NCBI RefSeq assembly: GCF_002224285.1
Contig: NZ_CP022436.1
Coordinates: 4,526,001 to 4,590,000, forward strand
Length of the DNA: 64,000 nucleotides
DNA from: Arthrobacter sp. YN
Lineage (GTDB): Bacteria; Actinomycetota; Actinomycetes; Actinomycetales; Micrococcaceae
Direction: 5' to 3'
Shown: positions 1 to 8,031 of the stretch, piece by piece
Layout: each line of letters opens with the position of its first letter
How positions within the stretch are numbered: the first letter of the stretch is position 1
The notes under the pieces: model-generated
Database searches by the model: none
The model's input: the letters and a program-made list of their open reading frames with translations, nothing else
What the model was told of the DNA's origin: nothing
Position numbers and translations under genes: made by a program

Positions 1-1497
1 GGAACCACCGCGAACACCGTCCCGGCACACGCCGGGGCGGTGTCCGGCCCCAACGCAGTGTTCGCCGCCGTCGATATCGGCGCGTCCTCCGGCCGCGTCA
101 TGCTGGGCCGCGTCTCACCTGAATCCGGGGTGTCCCTCGAGACGATTCACCGCTTTCCCAACGGGGTCGTAGAGCTCGACGGCGGCCTCCGCTGGGATTT
201 CGACGCCCTGTTTGCGGAGGTTCTCAAGGGCCTGGCGGCTGCCGCTGCGGTGGCGCGTGGGAACGGCGAGCGCATCGTGAGCATCGGCATCGACACGTGG
301 GCGGTGGACTATGGCTTGGTGAACGACGCCGGTCACCTCACCTCGGTGCCGTTCAGCTACCGGGACGAGCGCAGCCGGGCCACTGTCCAGCGGGTGCACT
401 CAGCAATTTCTCCTGAAACGCTGTACGCCACTACGGGCCTGCAGTTCCTGCAGTTCAACACCCTCTACCAGCTCGCAGCGGAGCCGAACCTTGACGGTGT
501 GCAGGCCCTGCTGATTCCGGACCTGATCGCCTTCCTGCTGACAGGAAAGCGCCGGACCGAAGCCACCAACGCCTCCACCACCGGCCTGTTCGATGCCGTC
601 GCCGGAGAGTGGGCCACCGAATTCCTGGACGCTCTGGGACTGCCCCGGAACATCTTCCCGGAGCTCATCCAGCCGGGGGAAACCGTGGGCACACTGTTGC
701 CCGGGATCCTTGAGCAGACTAGCCTCCCCGCGGACACTACAGTGGTTGCCGTGGGTTCGCACGACACCGCCTCGGCCGTGGCAGCGGTCCCCGCGGAAGA
801 TCAGGATTTCGCGTACATCTCCTCAGGGACTTGGTCGCTTGTAGGCGTGGAGCTGGACAAACCCGTCCTCACAGAATCCAGCCGCCAAGCCAACTTCACC
901 AACGAACGAGGCGTGGACAGCACCATCCGTTACCTCCGCAACGTGGGTGGACTGTGGTTGCTCAGCGAATGCCAACGCGCGTGGGCCGCGGAAGGCTACA
1001 CCCAGGCACTCCCGGCGCTGCTGGACTCGGCGGCCGCACTTCCTGCCGGCGGTCCGCAGATCAATGCCGATGATCCTGCGTTCACGGCCCCGGACAACAT
1101 GCCGGACCGTATCCGCGCAGCCGTGCGCAACACCGGCGCGGTGCTCCCGGACCGGCCTGCCGCCGTCGTGCGGTGCATCATGGACAGCCTCGCGGCCGGG
1201 TACGCCCGAACGCTGGCCGACGCCGAGCGCCTTACGGGCCGCAGCACCAGCGTGGTGCACATTGTGGGCGGCGGTTCGCAAAACCGGCTCCTGTGCCAGC
1301 TCACTGCCGATGCCACCGGCAAGCCCGTGGTCGCCGGACCTGTGGAAGCGACCGCACAGGGCAACGTCCTGATGCAGGCACGCGCGGCAGGGGTGGTAGC
1401 CGGTGGGCTGGCCGAGCTGCGTGCGCTGGTGGTGGCAGGAACGAGACTGGAACGCTACGAGCCGGCTGAACGTCTGGTACGTCACAGCGCCGGATGA
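1..1497 (+). CDS. rhaB: Rhamnulokinase (5' end possibly outside window)
   Basis: ATP-dependent kinase that converts L-rhamnulose to L-rhamnulose 1-phosphate in cytoplasmic rhamnose catabolism. The FGGY-kinase fold is recognisable from the N-terminal phosphate motif DIGASSGR, the central GSHDTASAV and SSGTWSLVG segments and the C-terminal VGGGSQNRLL adenosine loop. The first in-window start is GTG at 40, giving 485 residues, close to the usual length. It has no clear ribosome site and the frame stays open for 13 more codons to the window edge, so the true start may lie further left. Other rha genes would be expected off the left edge; none is in the window. The assignment to rhamnulose rather than another FGGY substrate rests on the GASSGR form of the first motif. 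Confidence 0.9.
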   Translation, partial: GTTANTVPAHAGAVSGPNAVFAAVDIGASSGRVMLGRVSPESGVSLETIHRFPNGVVELDGGLRWDFDALFAEVLKGLAAAAAVARGNGERIVSIGIDTWAVDYGLVNDAGHLTSVPFSYRDERSRATVQRVHSAISPETLYATTGLQFLQFNTLYQLAAEPNLDGVQALLIPDLIAFLLTGKRRTEATNASTTGLFDAVAGEWATEFLDALGLPRNIFPELIQPGETVGTLLPGILEQTSLPADTTVVAVGSHDTASAVAAVPAEDQDFAYISSGTWSLVGVELDKPVLTESSRQANFTNERGVDSTIRYLRNVGGLWLLSECQRAWAAEGYTQALPALLDSAAALPAGGPQINADDPAFTAPDNMPDRIRAAVRNTGAVLPDRPAAVVRCIMDSLAAGYARTLADAERLTGRSTSVVHIVGGGSQNRLLCQLTADATGKPVVAGPVEATAQGNVLMQARAAGVVAGGLAELRALVVAGTRLERYEPAERLVRHSAG

Positions 1498-1508
1498 GGG
1501 TGCCGCGC

Positions 1509-1514
1509 TAAACT
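1509..1514 (+). promoter_or_regulatory. Possible -10 box for panD
   Basis: TAAACT ends nine bases before the panD ATG at 1524, so transcription would begin within a few bases of the start codon and the message would have almost no leader. No -35 was assigned. Confidence 0.35.
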
Positions 1515-1523
1515 GATCGCATT

Positions 1524-1955
1524 ATGATCCGCACAATGTTCAAGTCCAAGATCCACCGCGCAACGGTGACCCATGCCGACCTCCACTACGTCGGTTCTGT
1601 CACTGTCGACCTGGACCTCCTGGACGCGGCCGACATCCTCCCCGGCGAACTGGTTTCCATCGTGGACGTTACCAACGGCGCCCGGCTTGAGACGTACACG
1701 ATTGCCGGCGAGCGCGGTTCCGGCGTGATCGGTATCAACGGCGCGGCGGCCCATATGGTCCATGTTGGCGACACCGTCATCCTGATCACCTACGCCGAAA
1801 TGACCACGGAGGAAGCCAGGGCTTACGAGCCCCGGGTTGTCCACGTGGGCAAGGACAACAAGATCCTGCAGCTCGGCAACGACCCCGCAGAGGGCCACAC
1901 CCCCGGACTCATGCGCCCGCCGCACGCCCTGAGCAACGCGGCGCACCTCAGCTAA
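1524..1955 (+). CDS. panD: Aspartate 1-decarboxylase proenzyme
   Basis: Makes beta-alanine from L-aspartate for pantothenate and coenzyme A synthesis. The 143-residue product begins [20 protein letters not shown] and contains YVGS at residues 22-25. Family knowledge places self-cleavage between Gly24 and Ser25, with Ser25 becoming the pyruvoyl cofactor. The NGAAAH segment around residue 72 and YAEM are also typical. The C-terminal tail after about residue 115 is longer than in Escherichia coli PanD, as is common in actinobacteria. It lies 26 bases after rhaB but is functionally unrelated. It ends facing the amine oxidase gene, with a hairpin between them. Confidence 0.96.
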   Translation: MIRTMFKSKIHRATVTHADLHYVGSVTVDLDLLDAADILPGELVSIVDVTNGARLETYTIAGERGSGVIGINGAAAHMVHVGDTVILITYAEMTTEEARAYEPRVVHVGKDNKILQLGNDPAEGHTPGLMRPPHALSNAAHLS

Positions 1956-1972
1956 GGTTCCACAACAACGAT

Positions 1973-2004
1973 CGACGCCGGCTCTCAGGTGAGTGCCGGC
2001 GTCG
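1973..2004. terminator. Hairpin between convergent panD and amine oxidase
   Basis: Perfect 10-bp arms CGACGCCGGC and GCCGGCGTCG, with a further CTC/GAG pairing inside. It sits between the stop codons of two convergent genes and could terminate both. The outer sequence recurs at 6825 and 27828 (see findings). Confidence 0.6.
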
Positions 2005-2020
2005 AGCGCGTTTGGGCTGC

Positions 2021-3352
2021 TTAGCCGACGGAAGCAGGAGCCTGGAGGGGTGACGTTGCACCATTGCCCAGTGCGGATGCTGCGTGCCGGGCGGCGTCGA
2101 GGCCGCTCTCAATGGCACCGTCGATGAACCCTCCCCAGCCGTTGGCGAAGTCGGATCCCGCGAGGCGGATTCTTCCCTCCGACCTCTGGAGTTCCGCCAG
2201 GTACCGGGTGAGGTAGCCGGTGTAATGCATGGGCCAGGTGGACCGTGCATGCTCATCGGCAACCCAGTCGTGTCCGGCGACGTCGAGCACTGTCAGCCCC
2301 GGGACTATTGCGTCCAGGTGTGCTTGAGCTGCGGCAACGTCCTGGACATCCACGGCCCCGGCGTCCGGGCCGAAGCAGACCAAGGTGGTGGTGTCATGAT
2401 CGATGTACTCGGCTTGGACGAAGTTGAGTGCTGCTGACTCGGGCCCAAACGCGACGAACCTTTCCTGCCGGCCGTCCACCTTGACCCATAATTTCGCGCC
2501 GCGGCCTGCCTGCCCCCTTGCCGCCGCCTCCCGTTTGCCGGGCGACAGCGCTGGTTGAATGTCAATGTCGTTCAGCACGCTCAGCGGCAGTGCGAGAATG
2601 AGCTGGCGGGCCGCGTATTGCTTTCCCGCTTCAGTGGTCACAAGGACCTGTTGACCATCTTGGTCGATGGACGCGACCCTCTGGTTCAGCCGCAGCTCTG
2701 CCGTTGAGTCCACAAGGATCGCCTCGGCCAGCCGGCGGGTGCCGCCGTCGATCTTGAAGCTCGCGCACGCCTCGAACATCAGCTGCCAGTCACCACTGGC
2801 CACCGCGCACCAACGCAGCGCCTGGGTGTAGGCCGCTTGATCCAGCCTGCCGTTGAAGTTCAGCGTCCAGAAGGATCTCAGGAGCCGGCGCTGATCATCA
2901 GGAAGCTCCAGGCGTTCGATGGCTTCCGAAAGCGTGAGCCCGTCGATGTCCGCCACGTCGGGGTTATCCAAGGGTGACCACGGCATCGGGAAGTAGCGCC
3001 TTGAGTCAGCCAGCAGCAGACGGTTGGGCCCATCCAGCAGTTCCATCAAGCTTTCAGCGGTGCCTTCATGCCGCTGTCCATCCACGGTCCAGAGAGCCTT
3101 GGTGAACTCCGGCCCGGGTAGGGCTTTGATCCCGTAGCGCCCCATTTCCGCCCAGACGTACGGCTGGGTCCAGTGCACCCAGGTGCCGCCGAGTTCCAGA
3201 TTCCGGCTAAGGCGCTCCGCCAGGTGGGTTCGCCCGGCGATGCGGTCCTTGGCTTCCAGCAGCATGGTGGTGTAACCGCTGCGGGACAGTTCCCTTGCTG
3301 CTGTGAGACCGGCAAAACCTGCCCCGATAACGATGACGTCGGAGGTTTCCAC
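2021..3352 (-). CDS. Flavin monoamine oxidase family protein
   Basis: FAD-dependent amine oxidase of 443 residues, expected to oxidise a primary amine to an aldehyde with release of ammonia and hydrogen peroxide. The N-terminal dinucleotide motif is G10-x-G12-x-x-G15 (GAGFAGLTAARELS), followed by the acidic LLEAKDRIAGRTH segment. The C-terminal FAD segment is SDFANGWGGFIDGAIESG near residue 405. Putrescine, tyramine and phenylethylamine oxidases all share this architecture and the substrate cannot be read from the sequence. It is the last gene of a four-gene minus-strand operon with a permease, a MoaF-type protein and a cupin, which supports catabolism of an imported amine. Confidence 0.9.
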   Translation of the reverse strand: METSDVIVIGAGFAGLTAARELSRSGYTTMLLEAKDRIAGRTHLAERLSRNLELGGTWVHWTQPYVWAEMGRYGIKALPGPEFTKALWTVDGQRHEGTAESLMELLDGPNRLLLADSRRYFPMPWSPLDNPDVADIDGLTLSEAIERLELPDDQRRLLRSFWTLNFNGRLDQAAYTQALRWCAVASGDWQLMFEACASFKIDGGTRRLAEAILVDSTAELRLNQRVASIDQDGQQVLVTTEAGKQYAARQLILALPLSVLNDIDIQPALSPGKREAAARGQAGRGAKLWVKVDGRQERFVAFGPESAALNFVQAEYIDHDTTTLVCFGPDAGAVDVQDVAAAQAHLDAIVPGLTVLDVAGHDWVADEHARSTWPMHYTGYLTRYLAELQRSEGRIRLAGSDFANGWGGFIDGAIESGLDAARHAASALGNGATSPLQAPASVG

Positions 3353-3363
3353 TTGCCCGTTCC

Positions 3364-3695
3364 TCAGCTGTAAACGAAGAATTCGACGGTCGGCTCCAGG
3401 ACACTCCAGCGGGTCATTGCCCCTTGGACAGGGAAGCCATGGAACCTTCTTTCAGCTCAAGGGTGCTCCCGCCCTTGATCTCGATGCGGAGGTGGCCGGA
3501 GACGACGTAAATGGTTTCATCCTGGTCAATCGGCAGGTCGAACGGTTCCGGTGCTTCCTCCGGTGTGACTTTCCAGATGCCCCCACTCAACACCTCGTTT
3601 CCGTTGTCACCGGGGCGTCGAAGCCATTGGACCGTGCCGAGGGCAAAGGGTTCAAATGCTGCATGGTCAAGGTGGGCATGAAAGACCTGGGACAT
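3364..3695 (-). pseudogene. DUF861/EutQ-type cupin, frameshifted near its C-terminus
   Basis: Small single-domain cupin (MSQVFHAHLDHAAFEPFAL at the start). Visible features are the DETIYVVSGHLRI strand and ELKEGS turn of a DUF861-like beta-barrel. As written the frame stops after LSKGQ at 3414, 93 residues. One extra G in the run of four G at 3420-3423 (minus sense) would continue the frame through MTRWSVLEPTVEFF to a stop at 3364-3366. That gives 110 residues and the aromatic C-terminal strand expected of this family. It lies between moaF and the amine oxidase in the same operon and may help in amine or aldehyde handling; role unknown. A sequencing error is as likely as a real mutation. Confidence 0.75.
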
Positions 3696-3736
3696 GGTGT
3701 GGCTCCTCTATGGTGGTGGATTCGCGGAGGCGTACC

Positions 3737-4540
3737 TCAGTGCTTGTGGGTGTCTTGTGGGTAGCTGGTGGTGTTCAGGACGCTGAGCCTGGAGTTGAAC
3801 GGCAAGGTGACCGGTTCCGCTGCGGGATTGTCCCAGCCGAACATCCGCCCGATGGAGCGCTGCTCGCGCAGGTCGATCAGGAGCACTGCTTCTACGGTCA
3901 TCACCTGTTCGGTCCAAAAGAAGATGTACAGGTCCTCCGCGACGGCCCAGGTCATGCAACGGTCGGTATCGGCGAGCCCCGCTTCCCCTCCCCGGACGCA
4001 GTGCCACGTGAAGGTCCCTTGATTCAAGTAGATGTGCTCGTAGGATTCCACGTCGCTGTAGCGGTAGAAGATGCGCTTGCCCACGAGGTCCGAGGACCGT
4101 TGGTGAACCGTCGGCTGGCCGTTGGCGTTCGCATGCGTGAAGTCTGTAGTTCCCCGGACCTTGCCGTCCGAGGCTACAAACCGGGAGACAGCAGTAGTGA
4201 CGGCACCTGTGGCTTGGTCGAAGATGATGGTGACGTTTTCGGCGTCGGCGACTTTGCCGCCGTCGTGTCCACGGACGAAATCAATGATGAAGATTCCGGG
4301 GCGGGCCTCAATCGCTTTGTAGGCAGCGGTCCCGCTGGCAGTGCCCTCGTTCCACGTCAGCGTTGACGGGGTGAGGAAGTTGTACTCGATAGGGGTGCCA
4401 TCAGCGGCCTGAAGGAAAAGAGTTGTGGCGGCAAGCGCAGGAGACGCGGGGAGGGTCTGATCCCCGAAGCCGTCCAGCATGGTGGAGACCGGCGGCCATT
4501 CTTCCTCGGGAACGTAGTCCTGGAGTTCAGTGGAGGTCAT
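3737..4540 (-). CDS. moaF: MoaF-type protein of a monoamine operon
   Basis: 267-residue soluble protein matching, from memory, the two-domain MoaF family first named in the Klebsiella monoamine regulon, despite database labels that mention molybdenum cofactor. The N-terminal half has FLTPSTLTWNEGTASG and PGIFIIDFVRG. The C-terminal half has GKRIFYRYSDVESYEHIYLN, FTWHCVRGGE and IFFWTEQVMTVEAVLLIDL, the pattern of a lipocalin-like beta-barrel. It contains no cofactor-synthesis motif. It sits between an APC permease (31 bases upstream) and the cupin and amine oxidase, agreeing with a role in aromatic or other monoamine use. The biochemical function is not established. Confidence 0.8.
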   Translation of the reverse strand: MTSTELQDYVPEEEWPPVSTMLDGFGDQTLPASPALAATTLFLQAADGTPIEYNFLTPSTLTWNEGTASGTAAYKAIEARPGIFIIDFVRGHDGGKVADAENVTIIFDQATGAVTTAVSRFVASDGKVRGTTDFTHANANGQPTVHQRSSDLVGKRIFYRYSDVESYEHIYLNQGTFTWHCVRGGEAGLADTDRCMTWAVAEDLYIFFWTEQVMTVEAVLLIDLREQRSIGRMFGWDNPAAEPVTLPFNSRLSVLNTTSYPQDTHKH

Positions 4541-4571
4541 GAGTTGGTCCTTTTGTTGAGGGAGTTCGGAT

Positions 4572-6023
4572 TCAGACGATTTCGGCGGCGTAGTTGATGG
4601 CGGGCTTGTGCGCTCCTCGCATCAGGCCGGCCACAAAGATCAGCGGGATGCCCAGGAGGAGCCAGCGGGCCACCCCTCCTGCGCCTCCGAGCAGGACGTC
4701 GTAGTTGTCCAAGGTCAGGTAGCCCACCACGGCGAATGCCAGGAAGGAAAGTGCCGGAGCAATAACCGTGACCCAGGGGTTGTCCTTCATTCCGGATCGG
4801 GCGAAGTACACCAGGATTGCGGCGGACGTCAGCAGCAGGATGGAAATGAAGCCTGCCGTTCCCAACGCCACGAACCAGGCAAAGACCGTAGCGATCGGGT
4901 CAGCACCGGCCATGAGAAAGGCACTGATGATGGCCAGGACCACCAGCGAATTGACCAGTCCTGCAAACGACGGCGCTCCCGTGGCGGACACGGATGACAA
5001 CTTGGCTGGGAGCGCGCCGGCCCGTCCCAAAGCGAACAGGTACCGGGAAAACATGTTGGACAGGCCCAGGAGCATCGCGATGAAACTCGTGACCACCAAA
5101 ACCTGCATGGCGACGCTCAACCAGGCTCCTGCGCTGGCTTCGGCAAGCTCGAAGATCATCCCTGAGGGATTCTCCGTGGCCACGGCCTGAATCCCATCGA
5201 TCCCCACAGCGCCGCTGATGGCCCATGTGGACACCATGTAGAAGAGGCCAATAAAGGCGATGACCGAGTAGGCCGCCCGAGGGATGGTTCGCCGTGGATT
5301 TTTGGCTTCTTCCGCGAAGACAACCGTGGCTTCGAAGCTGGTGAAGCACGCAAAGGCGAACAACAACGAGATTCCCAGACCAGGCCCAAAAATGTTCTCG
5401 CCCGTGAACCCTGCGAACGTGAAGATCCCCAACCCCTTCTGGACGATGAGGGAGGCAACCAGCGCTGCAACCACCAGCGTTTCGCCGAGAATGAGCACTC
5501 CCAACACCTTCAAGCTGGCGTCCACGCCCTTCATGGTCAGGAACGTGGTCAGCGCCAGCACTGCGACGATCCAAAAATAGACCGGCAACCCAATGCCCGT
5601 AAGACTCTCCACGAGCTGCTGGGCGAAGACACCGAACTGGGACCACAGGCCTATTTGAAGGCTGAGATAGGTCAGGATGGCTATTCCGGCGCCTCCCGTG
5701 GCCCACTTGTTGCCTAAGCCTCTGGCTATGTACGCAACAAACCCGCCTGCGTTGGTGATGTGTTGGCTCATCCTGAGGTATCCCACCGAAAACAGGGCTA
5801 CCAGCAAAGCCGCGATCACATAGATCACCGGAGTGCCGGGCCCGCTCGCCGAGAAGATGACGGGACTGGCTCCAACAACGGCGGCCATAGGGGCGGCGGC
5901 GGCAATAGCGAAGAAGGCTATGGCAACGACGCCAAGCTTGTTCGCCCTGAGCCGCACGGCACCCGCCGGAGAACCGGCATCTTGGGGACCGGCTGGGGCC
6001 GAGGTTTGACTGAATTCATTCAT
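4572..6023 (-). CDS. APC-superfamily amino acid/amine permease
   Basis: Twelve-helix membrane permease of 483 residues, importing an amino acid or amine by proton or antiport coupling. After a hydrophilic N-terminus the first helix carries AAAAPMAAVVGASP, the usual unwound substrate-binding segment of the family. The conserved SFEATVVFAEEAKNPRRTIP loop follows helix 6. I chose the ATG at 6023 (MNEFSQTSAPAG). It has GGAAAGAA-like purines upstream, whereas the longer frame to 6236 overlaps the divergent tetR gene and reads like noncoding DNA. It is the first gene of the amine oxidase operon and faces the TetR gene across the 6141-6176 palindrome. Confidence 0.9.
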   Translation of the reverse strand: MNEFSQTSAPAGPQDAGSPAGAVRLRANKLGVVAIAFFAIAAAAPMAAVVGASPVIFSASGPGTPVIYVIAALLVALFSVGYLRMSQHITNAGGFVAYIARGLGNKWATGGAGIAILTYLSLQIGLWSQFGVFAQQLVESLTGIGLPVYFWIVAVLALTTFLTMKGVDASLKVLGVLILGETLVVAALVASLIVQKGLGIFTFAGFTGENIFGPGLGISLLFAFACFTSFEATVVFAEEAKNPRRTIPRAAYSVIAFIGLFYMVSTWAISGAVGIDGIQAVATENPSGMIFELAEASAGAWLSVAMQVLVVTSFIAMLLGLSNMFSRYLFALGRAGALPAKLSSVSATGAPSFAGLVNSLVVLAIISAFLMAGADPIATVFAWFVALGTAGFISILLLTSAAILVYFARSGMKDNPWVTVIAPALSFLAFAVVGYLTLDNYDVLLGGAGGVARWLLLGIPLIFVAGLMRGAHKPAINYAAEIV

Positions 6024-6140
6024 GAGGCTGTTCTTTCCGGAATGCACTGGCGCCATCGCCACTGCGGAGGATAGGGAGCCCTGCGGCCGCGGGACACGGG
6101 GCTGGACTGAAGCTGCTCTTGGTGGCGGGTGATGCGGGCC

Positions 6141-6176
6141 ACACTCCAAACTATACGTTTGTATAGTTTGGAGTGT
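6141..6176. promoter_or_regulatory. 36-bp perfect palindromic operator between permease and tetR
   Basis: Arms ACACTCCAAACTATAC (6141-6156) and GTATAGTTTGGAGTGT (6161-6176) are exact reverse complements separated by GTTT. Both arms carry a TATAGT-like hexamer on one strand. The site lies in the divergent control region of the amine operon and tetR, the normal position for a TetR-family operator. Binding by the adjacent TetR is inferred. Confidence 0.75.
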
Positions 6177-6208
6177 CAATGGGTTCCGGCCCGGGATTTC
6201 AACGCCGC

Positions 6209-6214
6209 TAAACT
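6209..6214 (+). promoter_or_regulatory. -10 box, leaderless tetR
   Basis: TAAACT is followed by six bases and the ATG at 6221. There is no ribosome site, so transcription probably starts at or next to the A of ATG. Confidence 0.5.
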
Positions 6215-6220
6215 CGCTGT

Positions 6221-6820
6221 ATGAGCCAGGAAGCACGCAAGTTGCCCTACGGAGACGGTCGGGATGCCCTTCTGGCTGCCGTGCTGGATGTCGTCGCAGA
6301 GAAGGGACTGCGCGGGGCGACCTACAGATCAGTTGCCGCCCGCGCCGGAGTCAATCACGCACTGGTCACGCACCACTTCGGTTCCATGGAAGGTCTTCTG
6401 GCCGCCACCATGGAATGGTCCGTCCAGCGGTCCATTGAGGAAACCGGACTGTCCGGGATCGCGGACTTCGACGGGAACTTCGCCGATACTCTCATCGCCA
6501 CCGTTTCCGCCGAACCGGAACTCCAGCTGTTTCAGTTCGAAATGATCCTCGAATCCAGGCGCAACCCGCAGATCCGCGCGATGGTTGAACGCCTTTACGC
6601 GAACTACGTCAGCACAGTGGAGGAGGCGCTGACCCGCCGCGGAGTGGACACACGCAACGAAGCCTCGCTTGCCATCTTCGCCGCCCTCGACGGCCTCATG
6701 CTTCAATTCCTCACCATCAGCGACCCCGCCCGGATCAGGTCCGCCGTCGTTCAGGTAGGGCGACTGATAACCGCGCTGGAGGCGGCGAACGGAACGACGC
6801 AAAAGCCAGCCACGAAATAA
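6221..6820 (+). CDS. TetR-family transcriptional regulator
   Basis: 199-residue repressor-type protein. The N-terminal helix-turn-helix spans about residues 10-57: LLAAVLDVVAEKGLRG, then TYRSVAARAGVNHALVTHHF, ending in the typical F-G/S-x-x-L turn (FGSMEGLL). The C-terminal helical part (about 70-190) is the ligand-binding and dimer region. It is divergent from the amine permease operon with the perfect palindrome between them, so it most likely represses that operon and itself and is released by an amine or aldehyde. The start at 6221 is supported by the leaderless -10 spacing. Confidence 0.92.
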   Translation: MSQEARKLPYGDGRDALLAAVLDVVAEKGLRGATYRSVAARAGVNHALVTHHFGSMEGLLAATMEWSVQRSIEETGLSGIADFDGNFADTLIATVSAEPELQLFQFEMILESRRNPQIRAMVERLYANYVSTVEEALTRRGVDTRNEASLAIFAALDGLMLQFLTISDPARIRSAVVQVGRLITALEAANGTTQKPATK

Positions 6821-6862
6821 GGCCCGACGCCGGCACTCACCACCGGCGCCGACGTCGAGCGC

Positions 6863-6921
6863 GTTTTTGTACAGCTAATGCCACTAAGAAGGCCCTATAA
6901 GGTCATTAGCTGTACAAAAAC
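6863..6921. repeat. 18-bp inverted repeat after tetR
   Basis: GTTTTTGTACAGCTAATG at 6863-6880 and its exact reverse complement at 6904-6921 flank a 23-base loop. It lies in the 206-base gap between tetR and the AEC gene. The long arms with A/T-rich ends could be a bidirectional terminator or a small mobile-element relic. The rest of the gap holds a further short hairpin at 6825-6848 and CTCGCGAG near 6945. Confidence 0.6.
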
Positions 6922-7026
6922 TCGAGTGTCCGCATGACGGAACTCTCGCGAGAAAACGCTTACTCGCGGCGAGGCATTGGCTAGGCTGTTGTTCGTGATC
7001 CAACGATTCCCCTTCGGCGCAGCCTC

Positions 7027-7953
7027 ATGATTGGCGTACTGCAGGGGTTCTTCGTGGTGTGGGCCATCATCCTGGTGGGCATGTTCGTGGGACGTCGGGA
7101 AATCCTGGGCGAGAACGCGAGGTCGGTGCTGAGTTCGCTGACGTTCTTCGTTGCAAGCCCGGCGCTCCTTTTCGAGACCTTGAGCAAGGCCAAGCTGCAC
7201 GACGTCTTCGCCGCACCGCTCCTGGTCACCGCCGTGGGTGCCGTCCTGACCGGTCTGTTGTTCTTCCTGATCGTGAAGTTCTGGCTGAAACGGGCCATGC
7301 CGGAAGCCCTCATGTCCTCCATGAGCGCATCGCTGGCCAACTCCGCCAACCTGGGCATCCCCATCGCCGTGTTTGTCCTGGGCGATGCGAGTTATGTGGC
7401 GCCGTTGTTGATCTTCCAACTGGCATTCTTCACCCCGATGTATCTGATGGCCCTGGACGCCAGCACCAGTTCGCATCGCACCACCCCCCTGCGCTTCCTC
7501 CTGATGATCGTGAAGAACCCCATGATCGTGGGCTCGGCGCTCGGCCTGCTGGTGGCCGGGACCGGGTTCCAAGTACCGACGCTGATCCTGGAGCCCATCC
7601 ACCTGATCGGCGGAGCAGCGATCCCGGCCATGCTGATGGCGTTCGGCATGAGCCTCAATGGCTCCAAACCCCTGCAGAAGGACGCCGGGCGGAGACTGGA
7701 CACCTTGTTGGCCAGTGGCTTCAAACTGATTGTGCACCCGTTGATCGCATACCTGTTCGCCCGCTTCGCCCTGGGGATGGAGGGGCACGCGCTGTTCGCC
7801 GTGGTGGTGACATCTGCGCTGCCCACGGCCCAGAACGTGTTTGTCGCAGCCAACCGTTACCAGGCCGGGATCACCGTAGCCAAGGACACCGTCCTCATCA
7901 CCACCATCGTGGCCGTGCCAGCCATGATCGCGGTGGCGCTGCTGCTCACCTAA
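7027..7953 (+). CDS. AEC-family transporter (auxin efflux carrier-like)
   Basis: 308-residue integral membrane protein with about ten helices. The first is MIGVLQGFFVVWAIILVG, and two symmetric halves each contain a broken helix typical of the family (ASLANSANLGIPIAVFVLGD in the first, VVVTSALPTAQNVFVAANRY in the second). Bacterial members export or exchange small organic acids such as malate or malonate; the substrate is not predictable. It stands alone, ending in a 68-bp palindromic repeat shared with two other loci, and converges on the OtsB-GH15 gene. Confidence 0.88.
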   Translation: MIGVLQGFFVVWAIILVGMFVGRREILGENARSVLSSLTFFVASPALLFETLSKAKLHDVFAAPLLVTAVGAVLTGLLFFLIVKFWLKRAMPEALMSSMSASLANSANLGIPIAVFVLGDASYVAPLLIFQLAFFTPMYLMALDASTSSHRTTPLRFLLMIVKNPMIVGSALGLLVAGTGFQVPTLILEPIHLIGGAAIPAMLMAFGMSLNGSKPLQKDAGRRLDTLLASGFKLIVHPLIAYLFARFALGMEGHALFAVVVTSALPTAQNVFVAANRYQAGITVAKDTVLITTIVAVPAMIAVALLLT

Positions 7954-7963
7954 CCGCACCAGC

Positions 7964-8031
7964 ACCCAGCTGAGTCGCAATTGTGCGCGTATACAGCGCT
8001 CAAAACGCGCTCTGCTGCGACTTACTTGGGT
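7964..8031. repeat. 68-bp two-tier palindromic repeat, copy A
   Basis: Outer arms ACCCAGCTGAGTCGCA and TGCGACTTACTTGGGT pair at 13 of 16 positions. Inside are GCGCG and CGCGC. It fills the gap between convergent genes and is related to the elements at 13035 and 25456. Confidence 0.65.

Noticed and set aside
3737..4540. Molybdenum cofactor biosynthesis role for moaF
   Set aside because: The name comes from the monoamine regulon; the sequence has no cofactor-synthesis motifs and the neighbours are amine genes.
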